Position numbers and translations under genes: made by a program | The notes under the pieces: generated by a model | Databases searched by the model: none | Told to the model about the DNA's origin: nothing | Seen by the model: the letters and a program-made list of their open reading frames with translations, nothing else | Origin: Bradyrhizobium sp. U87765 SZCCT0048 | GTDB taxonomy: Bacteria > Pseudomonadota > Alphaproteobacteria > Rhizobiales > Xanthobacteraceae | DNA: 64,000 nucleotides | NCBI RefSeq assembly: GCF_018131225.1 | Contig: NZ_JAFCMM010000001.1 | Location: 2,046,001 to 2,110,000, forward strand | Direction: 5' to 3' | Shown here: positions 1 to 8,819 of the stretch, one piece after another | How the letters are laid out: every line of letters begins with the position of its first letter | Numbering within the stretch: position 1 is the stretch's first letter

Positions 1-384
1 CGCTTCCTCCTCTGCATCGAACTCCGGCTCCGCGCGGTCACGATAGATCCACAGCGTATATCGCACCGCGCCATCCAGCGCCGTTCCGCACGAGGCCATA
101 CCATGGCATCGGCTGGCGAGGACTTCATGCTCGATGTCGTGGTCGCAGGATGGTTCGAGGACATCCCGCATGGCGGCCACATCACCAGCATGCTCCCTGA
201 TCACCAGGACGGTCGGCTCGTCCGGGTGCCCGCGCCGCTCGACATGAAGCGCAGCGGCGCAGGCATTAAACTGAGCCCGGATGACATCCAGCGTAGCGGC
301 AAGCGGCGCGCCTTCCAGCACGCCCCTCGACACCGTATTCAGAAATTGACCAAACGCGATGGCTGACCTCGAAGGCAACGCCAT
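1..384 (-). CDS. LuxR-family regulator, N-terminal part (cut by window edge)
   Basis: The reverse strand is open from an ATG at 384 to the window edge (128 codons, no stop). A Shine-Dalgarno-like AGGGAGG lies 6 nt upstream; a second in-frame ATG at 390 would overlap it. The protein is clearly paralogous to the complete LuxR-type regulator at 17120-18205: both begin with an AFGQFL segment, share ATLD/HTLE-VIRAQFNACAA-like sequence and a later CHG...RYTLW block. The family has an N-terminal sensing region, a PAS-like middle and a C-terminal LuxR helix-turn-helix; only the sensing part is inside the window. It lies downstream of the SDR operon in the same direction, with a 187-bp gap. It may be one of the two regulators of the island palindromes, which is inference. 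Confidence 0.75.
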   Translation of the reverse strand, partial: MALPSRSAIAFGQFLNTVSRGVLEGAPLAATLDVIRAQFNACAAALHVERRGHPDEPTVLVIREHAGDVAAMRDVLEPSCDHDIEHEVLASRCHGMASCGTALDGAVRYTLWIYRDRAEPEFDAEEEA

Positions 385-442
385 GAGCATCCTCCCTGCG
401 CATCCTTCCGGACCGATCGGCCGCGATCGACATTCAATCTCC

Positions 443-466
443 TGGCGATCTGGTTGCCGATCGCCA
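443..466. repeat. Perfect 8-bp inverted repeat upstream of the edge LuxR gene
   Basis: The arms TGGCGATC (443-450) and GATCGCCA (459-466) are exact reverse complements with an 8-nt loop. The site is in the gap between the SDR stop at 572 and the regulator start at 384. There is no T-run on either side, so it may be a weak terminator of the SDR operon or an operator of the regulator gene. It does not match the island palindrome. Confidence 0.4.
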
Positions 467-571
467 GACGTCATTTGTTCTCAGCGCACGAGCCCCGATC
501 GCCACGTCAAGATACGCACTCCGCGAGACATTTCCTTCAGGGACGGCGACCCGACACCCCGGCAACGATCG

Positions 572-1330
572 CTAGGAGATCAGGATGCCGCTATCGACGC
601 CCAGCATGTGGCCGGTCGTGCGTTTCGACTCATCGGAGGCAAGGAATACCGCGGCATTTGCGACATCGATGGGCTCGCTAAGACCCAGAAGGTAGGCGCG
701 GCGCTGCACTTCCAGGTGGGGCTCGCTGGCAAAGAATCCGAGCACCCGTTCCGTCGCCACGGCGCCAGGCACGAGCGCGTTGACGCGCACGCCACTTGCG
801 GCATATTCGACCGCCATGGATCGTGTCAGTGCGATCACGCCGCCTTTGGCGGCTGAATAGGCATCGCGGTTCGGCACGCCCATCGCGCCCATGATCGATG
901 CCGTATTGATGACGGCGCCTCCGCCGGCCTTGATCAGCTCCGGTATGCCGTAGTGACAGCACAGCCACGTCCCGAACAGATCGAGCTCGACCGTCTTCCA
1001 GAAGACATCTGGCGGTGTCCGAGTCACCGGCCCGTCCTTGGCCGATGAGCCGCCGGCATTGTTATAGACGACATCGAGCCGGCCGAAGTGCTCAACGGTT
1101 TCGGAGATCGCACGCTTCACGCTGTCCGCCTTGGTGACATCGGTCAGCACGAAACGCGCGTCGCCGCCCGCGGCCCGAATATCGGCGGCAATCTGCTCGC
1201 CCTCTGCTACGCGGCGCCCCGACACAGAAACCCTTGCTCCCTCCTCAGCGAACACCTTGCAGGCCACGGCGCCAATGCCGCCTGTACCGCCGGTAATAAA
1301 CGCAACCTTGTCTCGCAGTCGCCCAGCCAT
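572..1330 (-). CDS. SDR-family NAD(P)-dependent oxidoreductase
   Basis: A 252-residue classical SDR, a Rossmann-fold alcohol/ketone oxidoreductase of the cytosol. The cofactor motif TGGTGGIG is at 13-20, NNAG at 90-93, and the catalytic Ser145, Tyr158 and Lys162 (YSAAK) are all present, so it should be active. It is the last gene of a three-gene reverse operon (epimerase-like, SDR, SDR), 6 bp after the preceding stop. Substrate cannot be read from the sequence; in this setting oxidation or reduction of a cyclic alcohol/ketone intermediate, or of a 3-hydroxyacyl-CoA, is likely. Confidence 0.9.
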   Translation of the reverse strand: MAGRLRDKVAFITGGTGGIGAVACKVFAEEGARVSVSGRRVAEGEQIAADIRAAGGDARFVLTDVTKADSVKRAISETVEHFGRLDVVYNNAGGSSAKDGPVTRTPPDVFWKTVELDLFGTWLCCHYGIPELIKAGGGAVINTASIMGAMGVPNRDAYSAAKGGVIALTRSMAVEYAASGVRVNALVPGAVATERVLGFFASEPHLEVQRRAYLLGLSEPIDVANAAVFLASDESKRTTGHMLGVDSGILIS

Positions 1331-1336
1331 AGTCCG

Positions 1337-2233
1337 CTATCCTCTTGAAATGCCTTCGCTACGATGCGGGCGCGGCGTGTAGCCGTCAGCCGTGATGATG
1401 GGCAGATGAGTCCAGCCGTTGTCAGGGAGCCGCATCCACGCGCCGGCGGCCAGCGCACCACCATCGACGACAATGGTAGATCCGCTGATCCAGCCGGACA
1501 GCCGCGGCGACGCCAGGAACAAGGCTGCGCCCGCGGAATCGCTTCCCTCTCCGAAGCGTCCGATTGGAAACCAGCGGCCAAGATAATCCCGGTTCTCGGG
1601 CGGAACCCGTGAGGTTGCGGTGATCTGGGCTGTATTGGTGGTTTCCGGCGCGATCGCATTGACGCGAATGCCATACTGGCCGAGCTCAACAGCGAGGCTT
1701 CGCGTAAAGCCGGTGATCGCCGCCTTGAACGCCGAATAGACCACGGAGAGCGGAATGCCGCGAAATGCCTCGATCGTGGAAACGTTGATGATGCTCCCGT
1801 CCTTGCCGCTCCTCCGTATCAGCGGGATCGCGGCCCTGGACATGAGCAGCACATGCCGCAGGTTGATCGCATAGAGAGCATCCCACTGCTCTTCGGTCGA
1901 ATCCGCGAACTCCGTTTTATGACCCAGATAGTCGCCGACATTGTTGACCAGGACATCGAGGCGGCCGAAATGCTTGTCGACCTCGCCAATGACACGCCCG
2001 ACATCGCCTGCCTTGCGGACATCCGCTGTAACGACAACGGCGTCCGCGCGGACCGCGACAAGAGCGCGACGGGTATCTTCAGCCCGCGCCTCATCGATCT
2101 CGGCGATGGCGACACGCATTCCCGCTTTCACAAACAACTCGGCGGTCGCGCGCCCGATGCCCGCACCACCGCCGGTGATCAGCGCCACCTTGCTGGAGAG
2201 ACCCAGGAGGGACAGCTCGCCGTCCTCAGTCAT
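1337..2233 (-). CDS. SDR-family NAD(P)-dependent oxidoreductase
   Basis: Start is taken at the ATG at 2233 (MTEDGELS), preceded by a GGGGGAAGGGA-type ribosome site; the open frame continues upstream to 2353 but without family similarity. The 298-residue product has TGGGAGIG at 20-27, NNVG at 97-100, a Ser/Thr pair at 152-153, Tyr166 and Lys170, so the SDR catalytic set is intact. The tail after about residue 255 is longer than in most SDRs. It sits between the epimerase-like gene (124-bp gap) and a second SDR (6-bp gap), probably one transcript started at the palindrome at 3349. Confidence 0.9.
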   Translation of the reverse strand: MTEDGELSLLGLSSKVALITGGGAGIGRATAELFVKAGMRVAIAEIDEARAEDTRRALVAVRADAVVVTADVRKAGDVGRVIGEVDKHFGRLDVLVNNVGDYLGHKTEFADSTEEQWDALYAINLRHVLLMSRAAIPLIRRSGKDGSIINVSTIEAFRGIPLSVVYSAFKAAITGFTRSLAVELGQYGIRVNAIAPETTNTAQITATSRVPPENRDYLGRWFPIGRFGEGSDSAGAALFLASPRLSGWISGSTIVVDGGALAAGAWMRLPDNGWTHLPIITADGYTPRPHRSEGISRG

Positions 2234-2356
2234 CGTCCCTTCCCCCATAGGCCTTGAAGCAAATGTTCGTGCGAGAGGCCTGCCCAATCGACGACGAGAT
2301 CCCTGCCACCGAGCCGTGCAGCCGAACCGGCGGATGACAAGCAGGGCGATCAAGGC

Positions 2357-3280
2357 TCATTGGTGCCCCGCCCGCGCGGGCTCAAGCGATCCCACAATCT
2401 CATCGACAGCCCGCCGCACGTCGTTCCGGCGATAGCCGAGCATCGCGACCTCGCCCGGCTCAGGCTCGTAGGAGAGCACATGGCCCCGGCCCGGTACGAT
2501 AAATGCGTCAGGCAGCAGCGGATGCTCTTCATTGCGTTCTTCGATGCTGCGCGTGCCCCCGACGGCCTCGACGATCATCTGAAAAAAGGCTCGGAACGTG
2601 AGATTCTGATCACCGATGAGATAGGCCTTGCCCGACTCAGCGCCTCGGAGGGCACCTTCGATCGCCTCGACCAGAGAGCGAACCGACATGTAGTTGGTGC
2701 CGCCGGCCGGTGCAAAATCCGGGATGTCGGGCAGCTCGCCCCGCCCCCATGCGGCGAGCACTTCATAGCGCCGCGCAGGAATACCGGTCATGACGCCAAC
2801 GATCGACGGTGGATTGAGGGTGGACACATTGAAGTCGGCGGTCGCCAGAGCACGCGCCCCATGATCGGCCTGCATGCGGGCATGAACATAGGCATTCGTG
2901 TCGGCGAGATGAGGCAAGACCTGGTGATAATAACTGCCGAGATGGACCAGCCGCTTGACACCGGCCTGCCGCGCGCGCGCCACGAAAGCGGGAACGCCCT
3001 CGATCTGGGTGACGCGCCAGAACTCACGCTCGTCCAGCCCCTTGGGCAGATGGCGGATGTCATTGCCGGCTGCGAACACAATCGCGTCGAATGGAGCAAG
3101 GTCGGCGGTCGTGAAGTCTCCCTTGGTATAGTCCCCGACAAGGGTCGGGAACCCAGCCATTGGCGTCTCGCCAGCGGCCGGCCGTCGAGAGGCCAGCACC
3201 ACCTCATGGCCTTGCGCAGACAGATGAACGGCCGCGTGACCTCCGATCATGCCCGTTCCGCCGACAATCAGGATTTTCAC
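2357..3280 (-). CDS. NAD(P)-binding epimerase/NmrA-like protein
   Basis: A 307-residue extended/atypical SDR. The N-terminus MKILIVGGTGMIG carries the GxxGxxG dinucleotide signature of NAD-dependent epimerase/dehydratase and NmrA-like proteins. A YYHQVL segment near residue 118 may supply the Tyr, but the usual YxxxK spacing is not clear, so catalysis is uncertain. First gene of the leftward operon 3280-572; two copies of the island palindrome lie between it and the divergent CoA ligase. Its place with a ligase and two SDRs suggests it works on the same alicyclic intermediate, but no substrate can be named. Confidence 0.8.
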   Translation of the reverse strand: MKILIVGGTGMIGGHAAVHLSAQGHEVVLASRRPAAGETPMAGFPTLVGDYTKGDFTTADLAPFDAIVFAAGNDIRHLPKGLDEREFWRVTQIEGVPAFVARARQAGVKRLVHLGSYYHQVLPHLADTNAYVHARMQADHGARALATADFNVSTLNPPSIVGVMTGIPARRYEVLAAWGRGELPDIPDFAPAGGTNYMSVRSLVEAIEGALRGAESGKAYLIGDQNLTFRAFFQMIVEAVGGTRSIEERNEEHPLLPDAFIVPGRGHVLSYEPEPGEVAMLGYRRNDVRRAVDEIVGSLEPARAGHQ

Positions 3281-3348
3281 AACGCTCCCCTCGCACAGCC
3301 GCGCTTCTCACGCCGAAGACGCAAACTGGGGACATCACCATCCACGCA

Positions 3349-3367
3349 CATCGTCCGCTTGGAGTAT
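3349..3367. promoter_or_regulatory. Island palindrome 1 (putative LuxR-type operator)
   Basis: CATCGTCCGCTTGGAGTAT, a 19-nt match to the recurrent motif, 69 bp upstream of the epimerase-like gene (start 3280). The strong half CATCGTCC read in reverse (GGACGATG) faces that gene. Confidence 0.6.
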
Positions 3368-3397
3368 TCGGCAGCTCTTCTCCGGCAACGATCCGGC

Positions 3398-3416
3398 CTA
3401 ACTCAATCAGACGATG
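3398..3416. promoter_or_regulatory. Island palindrome 2 (putative LuxR-type operator)
   Basis: Reverse strand reads CATCGTCTGATTGAGTTAG. The GACGATG half points toward the forward CoA ligase (start 3635), leaving an unusually long leader of about 220 bp. The remaining leader to 3634 holds no gene I can recognise. Confidence 0.5.
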
Positions 3417-3634
3417 TCACCTGATTCCCGGGGTGCAAGACGATCTGTGAAGCTGACCTGTTCAAGTGCTGATGCCAGTCAGTCACGGAGAGCCGCCGGA
3501 TGTCGCCGCCACGCCCGTGGCTCCCTGGCTGTGGCGGGCGCGGCCCCTGACATGGTGCCATCGATCAGGTAGCTTCAAGACAATGACATGTCAGCCGGGT
3601 GAAACGTCGGCAGACAGACGAGCAGGAAATAGTC

Positions 3635-5176
3635 ATGGAAAGCCTTTCACAGATACTGGTCCGTGCAATTCGATTGACGCCGGACCGGGCTTTCATCATC
3701 GCCAATGACGAAACCATCTCATACGCGCAGTTCGGCGCCCGGACCGCCCAGTTGGCCGAGGTCCTGCGCGATCACGGTGTGAAGAAGGGTGACCGTGTCG
3801 GCCTCTATCTGCCGAGTACGCCGCTGATGGCAATCGGCTTTTGGGCCTGCCAGCGGCTTGGCGCCATCCCGGCGCCGATCAGCGCCATGTTTCGCCACCC
3901 AGAGTTGCGCAAGATCATTGACCACACCGGCATGACCGCGCTGATCGCCGATCAGGCGACCTGGCCCTATTTCGCGGAAATTCGCGACGAATTTGCGGGC
4001 CTGAAGCACTGCTTCGTGGCGTCTGGGGACCGCAGCGGCTCCGACCTTGTGACCATGATGGATGCCGCGTCCGGAAACTTTGTGGATGCCGACTGCGACA
4101 CGCGCGATATCGCCTGCTTGTTCTTCACGTCCGGCACGACCGGCTCGCCGAAGGGAACGGCACAGACCCACTTCAATATTTCCTCCACGCTGCGCGACAT
4201 GATGGTTTCGCACCGGTCACGCTTCGGCGCGGAAACCTATCTGTGCGCCGTTCCGCTGTTCACGAACTTCGGGCTGAACGTGACGCTGAACCTCTGTCTC
4301 TACGCCGGTGGGACGATCGTTCTTCACGAGCGCTGGGACACGCACCGCGTGCTCGGCGACATCGGAAAGTACAAGGCGACCTATTTCGGCGGCACGCCGA
4401 CCATGTACGTCTATATCGTCAACGAGTACGATCCCGCACAGCACGATCTCCGATCGCTGCGCGTCTGCACCACGGGCGGCTCGCCGGTTCCTCAGCCGGT
4501 GATTCAGCGATTCGAGGCGCTGAGTGGCGCCCGCGTGACCCAGGTCTACGGCGCGACCGAAACCTGCGGTCAGAATGTCATGGAGCCGACCGTGGGCGTG
4601 AGAAAGCCGGGCGCGGCCGGGCTCCCGGTCGGCAGCTCGCGGATCGCGATCGTCGATGATGACGGCGAGCCCCTGCCGGCGGGCCAGGTGGGCGAAGTCA
4701 TTATCGAGGGCGACTGCGTCGCCGCCGGCTACTGGCAGGACGAGACGGCCACCCGCGAAGCCTTCACCGGCGACGGCTGGCGTTCGGGTGATCTCGGCTA
4801 TCTCGACGAGGACGGCTATCTTTTCATCGTCGATCGCAAGAAGGACGTCATCATCGCCGGCGGCCACAACATCTATCCGCTGGAACTGGAGACCCTGCTC
4901 TACAAGCACCCGGCAACCGCCATGTGCGCGGTCGTCGGCCTGCCTGACGAGAGCAAGGGCGAAATTCCAGTCGCGGTGATCGTACGGACATCCGGCAGCG
5001 ATGTCAGCGCTGAGGACATCATCGCCTATTGCCGCCAGAACCTCGCCGCGTACAAGGTCCCCCGTGTCGTTCATTTCGTGGACGAGATGCCGGTCGAGGC
5101 AGCGAAAATCCGGAAGCGCGAACTTGTAAGGGCCCTGCGCGAACAGGACCTCGACCGCTTCCGCCGTGGCGGTTAG
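3635..5176 (+). CDS. Class I adenylate-forming acyl-CoA ligase
   Basis: A 513-residue ANL-superfamily enzyme that should activate a carboxylic acid with ATP and join it to CoA. The start ATG at 3635 has an AGGA site about 8 nt upstream. The phosphate-binding motif TSGTTGSPKG is at 165-174, the YGATET motif follows in the middle, GDLGYLDEDG precedes the hinge DRKKD, and the C-terminal catalytic lysine is K491 in AAKIRKREL, where the usual Gly before the Lys is Ala. Gene is alone, divergent from the epimerase-SDR operon and convergent with the next operon, from which a long hairpin repeat separates it. The likely role is entry activation of the island's substrate or a side-chain acid. Confidence 0.9.
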   Translation: MESLSQILVRAIRLTPDRAFIIANDETISYAQFGARTAQLAEVLRDHGVKKGDRVGLYLPSTPLMAIGFWACQRLGAIPAPISAMFRHPELRKIIDHTGMTALIADQATWPYFAEIRDEFAGLKHCFVASGDRSGSDLVTMMDAASGNFVDADCDTRDIACLFFTSGTTGSPKGTAQTHFNISSTLRDMMVSHRSRFGAETYLCAVPLFTNFGLNVTLNLCLYAGGTIVLHERWDTHRVLGDIGKYKATYFGGTPTMYVYIVNEYDPAQHDLRSLRVCTTGGSPVPQPVIQRFEALSGARVTQVYGATETCGQNVMEPTVGVRKPGAAGLPVGSSRIAIVDDDGEPLPAGQVGEVIIEGDCVAAGYWQDETATREAFTGDGWRSGDLGYLDEDGYLFIVDRKKDVIIAGGHNIYPLELETLLYKHPATAMCAVVGLPDESKGEIPVAVIVRTSGSDVSAEDIIAYCRQNLAAYKVPRVVHFVDEMPVEAAKIRKRELVRALREQDLDRFRRGG

Positions 5177-5301
5177 ATCGTTTTCGAGCGAAGCATGCCC
5201 CCGGACTTGATCCGGTGGTGGGCACCGCTTCGCGTGAAGAAAACGCGTCAAAACAAAAAACGAGAGCGCGTTTGCGATTCCATCGGAAGCAAACGCGCTC
5301 T
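5177..5301. repeat. Intergenic palindromic mosaic element, probably bidirectional terminator
   Basis: The gap between two convergent genes is filled by nested palindromes. A TTTTCGAGCGAAG...CGCGTGAAGAAAACG pair (5180-5245) encloses a CCGGACTTGATCCGG palindrome (5201-5215). After an A-rich spacer comes a near-perfect hairpin: AGAGCGCGTTTGC (5263-5275) and its exact complement (5289-5301), with TTCC/GGAA extending the stem to a 3-nt loop. Sequences of this kind are dispersed in many Rhizobiales genomes (from general knowledge, not searched here). Confidence 0.75.
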
Positions 5302-5312
5302 GATCCCCGGCC

Positions 5313-6119
5313 TCACCCTACCGGCATGTGCTTGCCGACGTCTCCGGCGGCGCCGTAGGCACTCCAGCCACCGTCGACGGGCAGAACGACGCCGGTGATA
5401 TAAGACGCCCAGTCCGAGAGCAGGAAAGCGACCGCACTGGCCATCTCGTTGGAGGAGGCAAGCCGCCGCAACGGCGTGCGCCCCTCCACCACGGAGGGGT
5501 CGAAGACCTGCCGGTCCAGCAGCGCCTGCACCATCGGCGTACGCGTGTAGCCCGGCGCGATGCCGTTGACACGGACGCCGACACCACCCCATTCACAGGC
5601 CAGCGTCTTTGTCAGGTGAATGATTCCCGCCTTGGCGACACCATAAGCCGAGCGGCCGGGAAACGCGTCGAGGCCGACGATGGACGACACGTTGACGATG
5701 GCGCCCGCCTTTTGCGCCGCCATGATGCGGCCAGCCGCGCGACAGACGAGATAGGTGCCGTACAGGTTGACGTCCACAACCCTGCGCCAGCGCTCGGGGT
5801 CCTGCGCATGCACCGGCACGAGATCATCCCCGATCCCGGCAGAGTTGAACACCAGATCCAGCCCGCCGAGCGCCCCAGCAGCTTCGGCCACCATGCGCTC
5901 GCTGTCTTCGGCATTCGACACGTCGCCCTGCGTCCAGGCCACGGCCTTCGTGTCGCCGAGGGCGGCTTCGGCCCGCTCGCCATCGATATCGGCAATCGCG
6001 ACTCGGGCGCCCAGATCAGACAGAACACGGGCGGTCGCTGCTCCAATACCACTCGCACCGCCCGTCACCAGTGTACGCTTTCCGTCCAACCGGATCGGCG
6101 AAATGCTTTCAGTGCGCAT
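5313..6119 (-). CDS. SDR-family NAD(P)-dependent oxidoreductase
   Basis: The ATG at 6119 (MRTESISP) is preferred because SDR similarity begins just after it; it overlaps the end of the preceding gene by 11 nt. The 268-residue protein has TGGASGIG at 19-26, NSAG at 92-95 in place of NNAG, Ser146, Tyr159 and Lys163. An Asp in the ADID segment after the second strand suggests NAD(H) preference. Last gene of the six-gene reverse operon 11711-5313 (solute-binding protein, LivG, LivF, LivHM, SDR, SDR), so it probably acts on the imported compound. Confidence 0.9.
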   Translation of the reverse strand: MRTESISPIRLDGKRTLVTGGASGIGAATARVLSDLGARVAIADIDGERAEAALGDTKAVAWTQGDVSNAEDSERMVAEAAGALGGLDLVFNSAGIGDDLVPVHAQDPERWRRVVDVNLYGTYLVCRAAGRIMAAQKAGAIVNVSSIVGLDAFPGRSAYGVAKAGIIHLTKTLACEWGGVGVRVNGIAPGYTRTPMVQALLDRQVFDPSVVEGRTPLRRLASSNEMASAVAFLLSDWASYITGVVLPVDGGWSAYGAAGDVGKHMPVG

Positions 6120-6867
6120 CGGGATCAACTCCGCTTTGCTCTTCGGCCTTGAAATGAAAATCCGCGCTCCAGCTGTCTCGCGACTGCCCCTGCAGGGCGA
6201 GATAAGCCTGTGCGACGAGATCAGGATCATATGGCGTACCCGCCTCCATCGTGCCGTGGATGGCAACGGTGGTGACGTGGACGCCCGCCCCGGACAACTC
6301 CTTCGCGAGAGAATGGCCGAGACTGCGCAGCGCAGCCTTGCCCATGGATGTCACGCCCCATTCGATCCATGGATCGAATGCGAGGACGCCGCCCGTCAAC
6401 AGAATGGTGCCGTGACCGCGCCTGATCATCGCCGGCGCGACGGTCCTGGCGGCATGATGCGCGCCCGCAACATTGGTCCGGAAGGCGTTGATCACATAGT
6501 CGACGCTGGCGGGCTCACCATGCGCGGCCCACCCGTCCGCAGCGCCATACCTGGCCATTTCGATCGCAGACGGCGTCACGAACCTCGCCGGCTCGATGAG
6601 AGCGGCATTGTAGATCAGGACCTCCGCCTCGCCGTAGCGCGCCCGGATCTGCTGGTGAACGCCGTCCATGGCGGCGGTGTCACCGGCATCGCCCGCGAAG
6701 CCGGTGACCTCATACCCTTGCTTCCTGAGGCCTTGCTCATAAGCAGCAATGGCATCCGCACGACGGCCGACGAACGCGACCGCGAAGCCGTCAGCGGCGA
6801 AGGCGCGGACGAGCGCGCGTCCGAGCCCCGGTCCCATACCGATGACGATGGCGACGGGACGCGTCAA
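6109..6867 (-). CDS. Atypical SDR-fold protein lacking the catalytic tyrosine
   Basis: A 252-residue SDR-like protein. It starts with TTG at 6867, which overlaps the LivHM stop (TTGA, 4 nt), so it is translationally coupled. GMGPGLG near residue 10 is a good dinucleotide loop. However, NNAG has become YNAA, and the segment that normally reads YxxxK is TSMGK, so Thr stands where the catalytic Tyr should be. An insertion around residues 100-130 is also unusual. It may bind NAD(P) without normal dehydrogenase chemistry, or use other residues. Co-transcribed with an intact SDR and an importer. Confidence 0.8.
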   Translation of the reverse strand: MTRPVAIVIGMGPGLGRALVRAFAADGFAVAFVGRRADAIAAYEQGLRKQGYEVTGFAGDAGDTAAMDGVHQQIRARYGEAEVLIYNAALIEPARFVTPSAIEMARYGAADGWAAHGEPASVDYVINAFRTNVAGAHHAARTVAPAMIRRGHGTILLTGGVLAFDPWIEWGVTSMGKAALRSLGHSLAKELSGAGVHVTTVAIHGTMEAGTPYDPDLVAQAYLALQGQSRDSWSADFHFKAEEQSGVDPDAH

Positions 6868-8813
6868 CGCGCGGCCTCCGCCGGAGACTCTTTTGATGGC
6901 GAAACGCTTTCCAGGCCGCCCCCCGCCCGACGCACGCCGCGATTGGCCAAAATCTCTTCAAGGGTTCCGATGATGCCCTTTCGCAAGAACAGCACGCACA
7001 ACACGAAAATGGCCCCCTGGATCACGACGACCCAGGCCCCCGATGTTGCGAATTTGGTCTGAAGGGTGACCAGAACCGCGGCGCCGACGACCGGGCCGAG
7101 CAGCGTTCCCACGCCTCCGATCAACGTCATCAGAAGAACATCTGCCGACGCGCCGAAATGGAGATCGGCAAGCGATGCAATCTGGAAGACGATGGCCTTC
7201 AGGCCGCCCGCCAGCCCGGAGAGCATGGCGGAAAGAGTGAAGGCGATCAACTTGAAGTGGTCTGTCGAATAGCCCAGCGACGTCGACCGCGCCGGATTTT
7301 CCCGGATCGATTTGAGTGTCAGCCCGAAGGGCGAATGCACGATCCGGTAGATGAAAGCGAAAGCGGCGAGGAAAACCGCGAGCGTCACGAAATATATGTT
7401 CGTCGAGTTGCCGAGGTCGACAAGTCCGAAAAGCATCCCCCGCGGCACTGATTGAATGCCGTCTTCGCCATGCGTCCAGCCAGTTTGCAACGCGTAGAAG
7501 TAGACGATCTGCGCGAGGGCCAGGGTGATCATCGCGAAATAGAGACCCTGGCGTCTGATCGCCAGCCAGCCGAACAGGACACCGATCACGGTCGAGGCGG
7601 AAACGCCGAGCAGGACGCAGAGCTCGGGCCGCAAGCCCCACACGGCCGCGGATTGGGCGGTGATATAGGAGGAGGCGCCGAAGAATGCGGCATGGCCGAA
7701 GGCGAGCAGACCGACATAGCCGAAGATCAGATTGTAGGCCATCGCGAACAGGGCGAAGCACAGGATCTTCATGGCCAGGATCGGGAATATCAGGTACGGC
7801 AGGACCACGCCGACGACAAGCAGCACGCCGAACCACAACGGGCCATTTTCCAGGATGCTGCCGGCACGCCCCGACGAGACGTCGGCCACTGAATGCACCG
7901 CGGTATCCTTGCCGAAGAGCCCCGCCGGACGCAGGATCAGGATGACGGCCATGATGACGAAGATGACCGTCGTCGAGGCCTGAGGATAGAAGACCTTTGT
8001 GAGCCCTTCGGCGAGGCCCATCATCAGGCCACTCGCGATGGCGCCAAGGATGGAGCCCATGCCGCCGATCACCACCACCGCAAAAGTGGTGATGATGATG
8101 CTCTGTCCCATCTGCGGGCCGACCTGATAGATCGGCGCCGCCATCACCCCCGTGAGACCCGCCAGCCCCACACCGAATGCATAGGTCAACATCAGCATGC
8201 GGGGGACGTTGATTCCGAAGGCGCGCACCAGTTCGGGATTCTCGGTCGCCGCCCTGAGATAGGAGCCGAGCTTGGTTCGCTCGATCAAATACCAGGTGCC
8301 GAAGCAGAGAATGAGCGCCGCAGCGACCACCCAGGCGCGATAGTAGGGCAGCATCATGAAGCCGAGATCAACCGCGCCCTTCAACGAATCCGGTACGTCA
8401 TACTGCTGACCCGCCGCGCCATAGCGCACGTTGAACAAGCCCTCGATGATCATGGCCAGTCCAACCGTCAGCAGGAGACCGTAGGCATGGTCGAGATCGT
8501 AGATCCGCCGGATGAACAGGCGCTCCATCAACGCCCCGACCGCGGCGACGACCAGCGGAACGATGACCAGGGCCCACCAGTAGCCGACCGCAGGAAGATC
8601 CAGCGACGGAAACAGCTCCGGCAGGTTGAGCAGGTACCATGCCGCAAATGCGCCGAGCATGTACTGCGCGCCATGGACGAAATTGCCAATGCGCAGCATC
8701 CCGAAAATGACTGCGACACCGAGACTCATCATGGCATAGAACGAGCCGTTGATGAGGCCGACGAGCAACTGGCCATAGAGCAGCGCGGGCGGGATCGCCA
8801 TCAGATCAGTCAT
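6864..8813 (-). CDS. Fused LivH-LivM permease of a branched-chain amino acid-type ABC importer
   Basis: A 649-residue inner-membrane protein that joins the two permeases normally made separately. Residues 1 to about 300 are LivH-like (GSFYAMMSLGVAVIFGMLRIGNF... start, ending LILRPAGLFG). Residues from about 330 are LivM-like (YNLIFGYVGLLAFGHAAFFG, later LKSIRENPARSTSLGY, ending LRKGIIG). Each half has about eight to ten hydrophobic segments. It lies between LivF and the atypical SDR in the importer operon. This HAAT family also carries aromatic and alicyclic acids, so the substrate need not be an amino acid. Confidence 0.92.
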   Translation of the reverse strand: MTDLMAIPPALLYGQLLVGLINGSFYAMMSLGVAVIFGMLRIGNFVHGAQYMLGAFAAWYLLNLPELFPSLDLPAVGYWWALVIVPLVVAAVGALMERLFIRRIYDLDHAYGLLLTVGLAMIIEGLFNVRYGAAGQQYDVPDSLKGAVDLGFMMLPYYRAWVVAAALILCFGTWYLIERTKLGSYLRAATENPELVRAFGINVPRMLMLTYAFGVGLAGLTGVMAAPIYQVGPQMGQSIIITTFAVVVIGGMGSILGAIASGLMMGLAEGLTKVFYPQASTTVIFVIMAVILILRPAGLFGKDTAVHSVADVSSGRAGSILENGPLWFGVLLVVGVVLPYLIFPILAMKILCFALFAMAYNLIFGYVGLLAFGHAAFFGASSYITAQSAAVWGLRPELCVLLGVSASTVIGVLFGWLAIRRQGLYFAMITLALAQIVYFYALQTGWTHGEDGIQSVPRGMLFGLVDLGNSTNIYFVTLAVFLAAFAFIYRIVHSPFGLTLKSIRENPARSTSLGYSTDHFKLIAFTLSAMLSGLAGGLKAIVFQIASLADLHFGASADVLLMTLIGGVGTLLGPVVGAAVLVTLQTKFATSGAWVVVIQGAIFVLCVLFLRKGIIGTLEEILANRGVRRAGGGLESVSPSKESPAEAAR

Positions 8814-8819
8814 TTCGGT

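Noticed and set aside
398..417. GCGCATCC-TTCC-GGACCGAT as a sixteenth operator
   Set aside because: Only the inner TCC...GGAC core fits, and it is only 14 bp from the regulator's start codon, unlike the spacing at the other sites.
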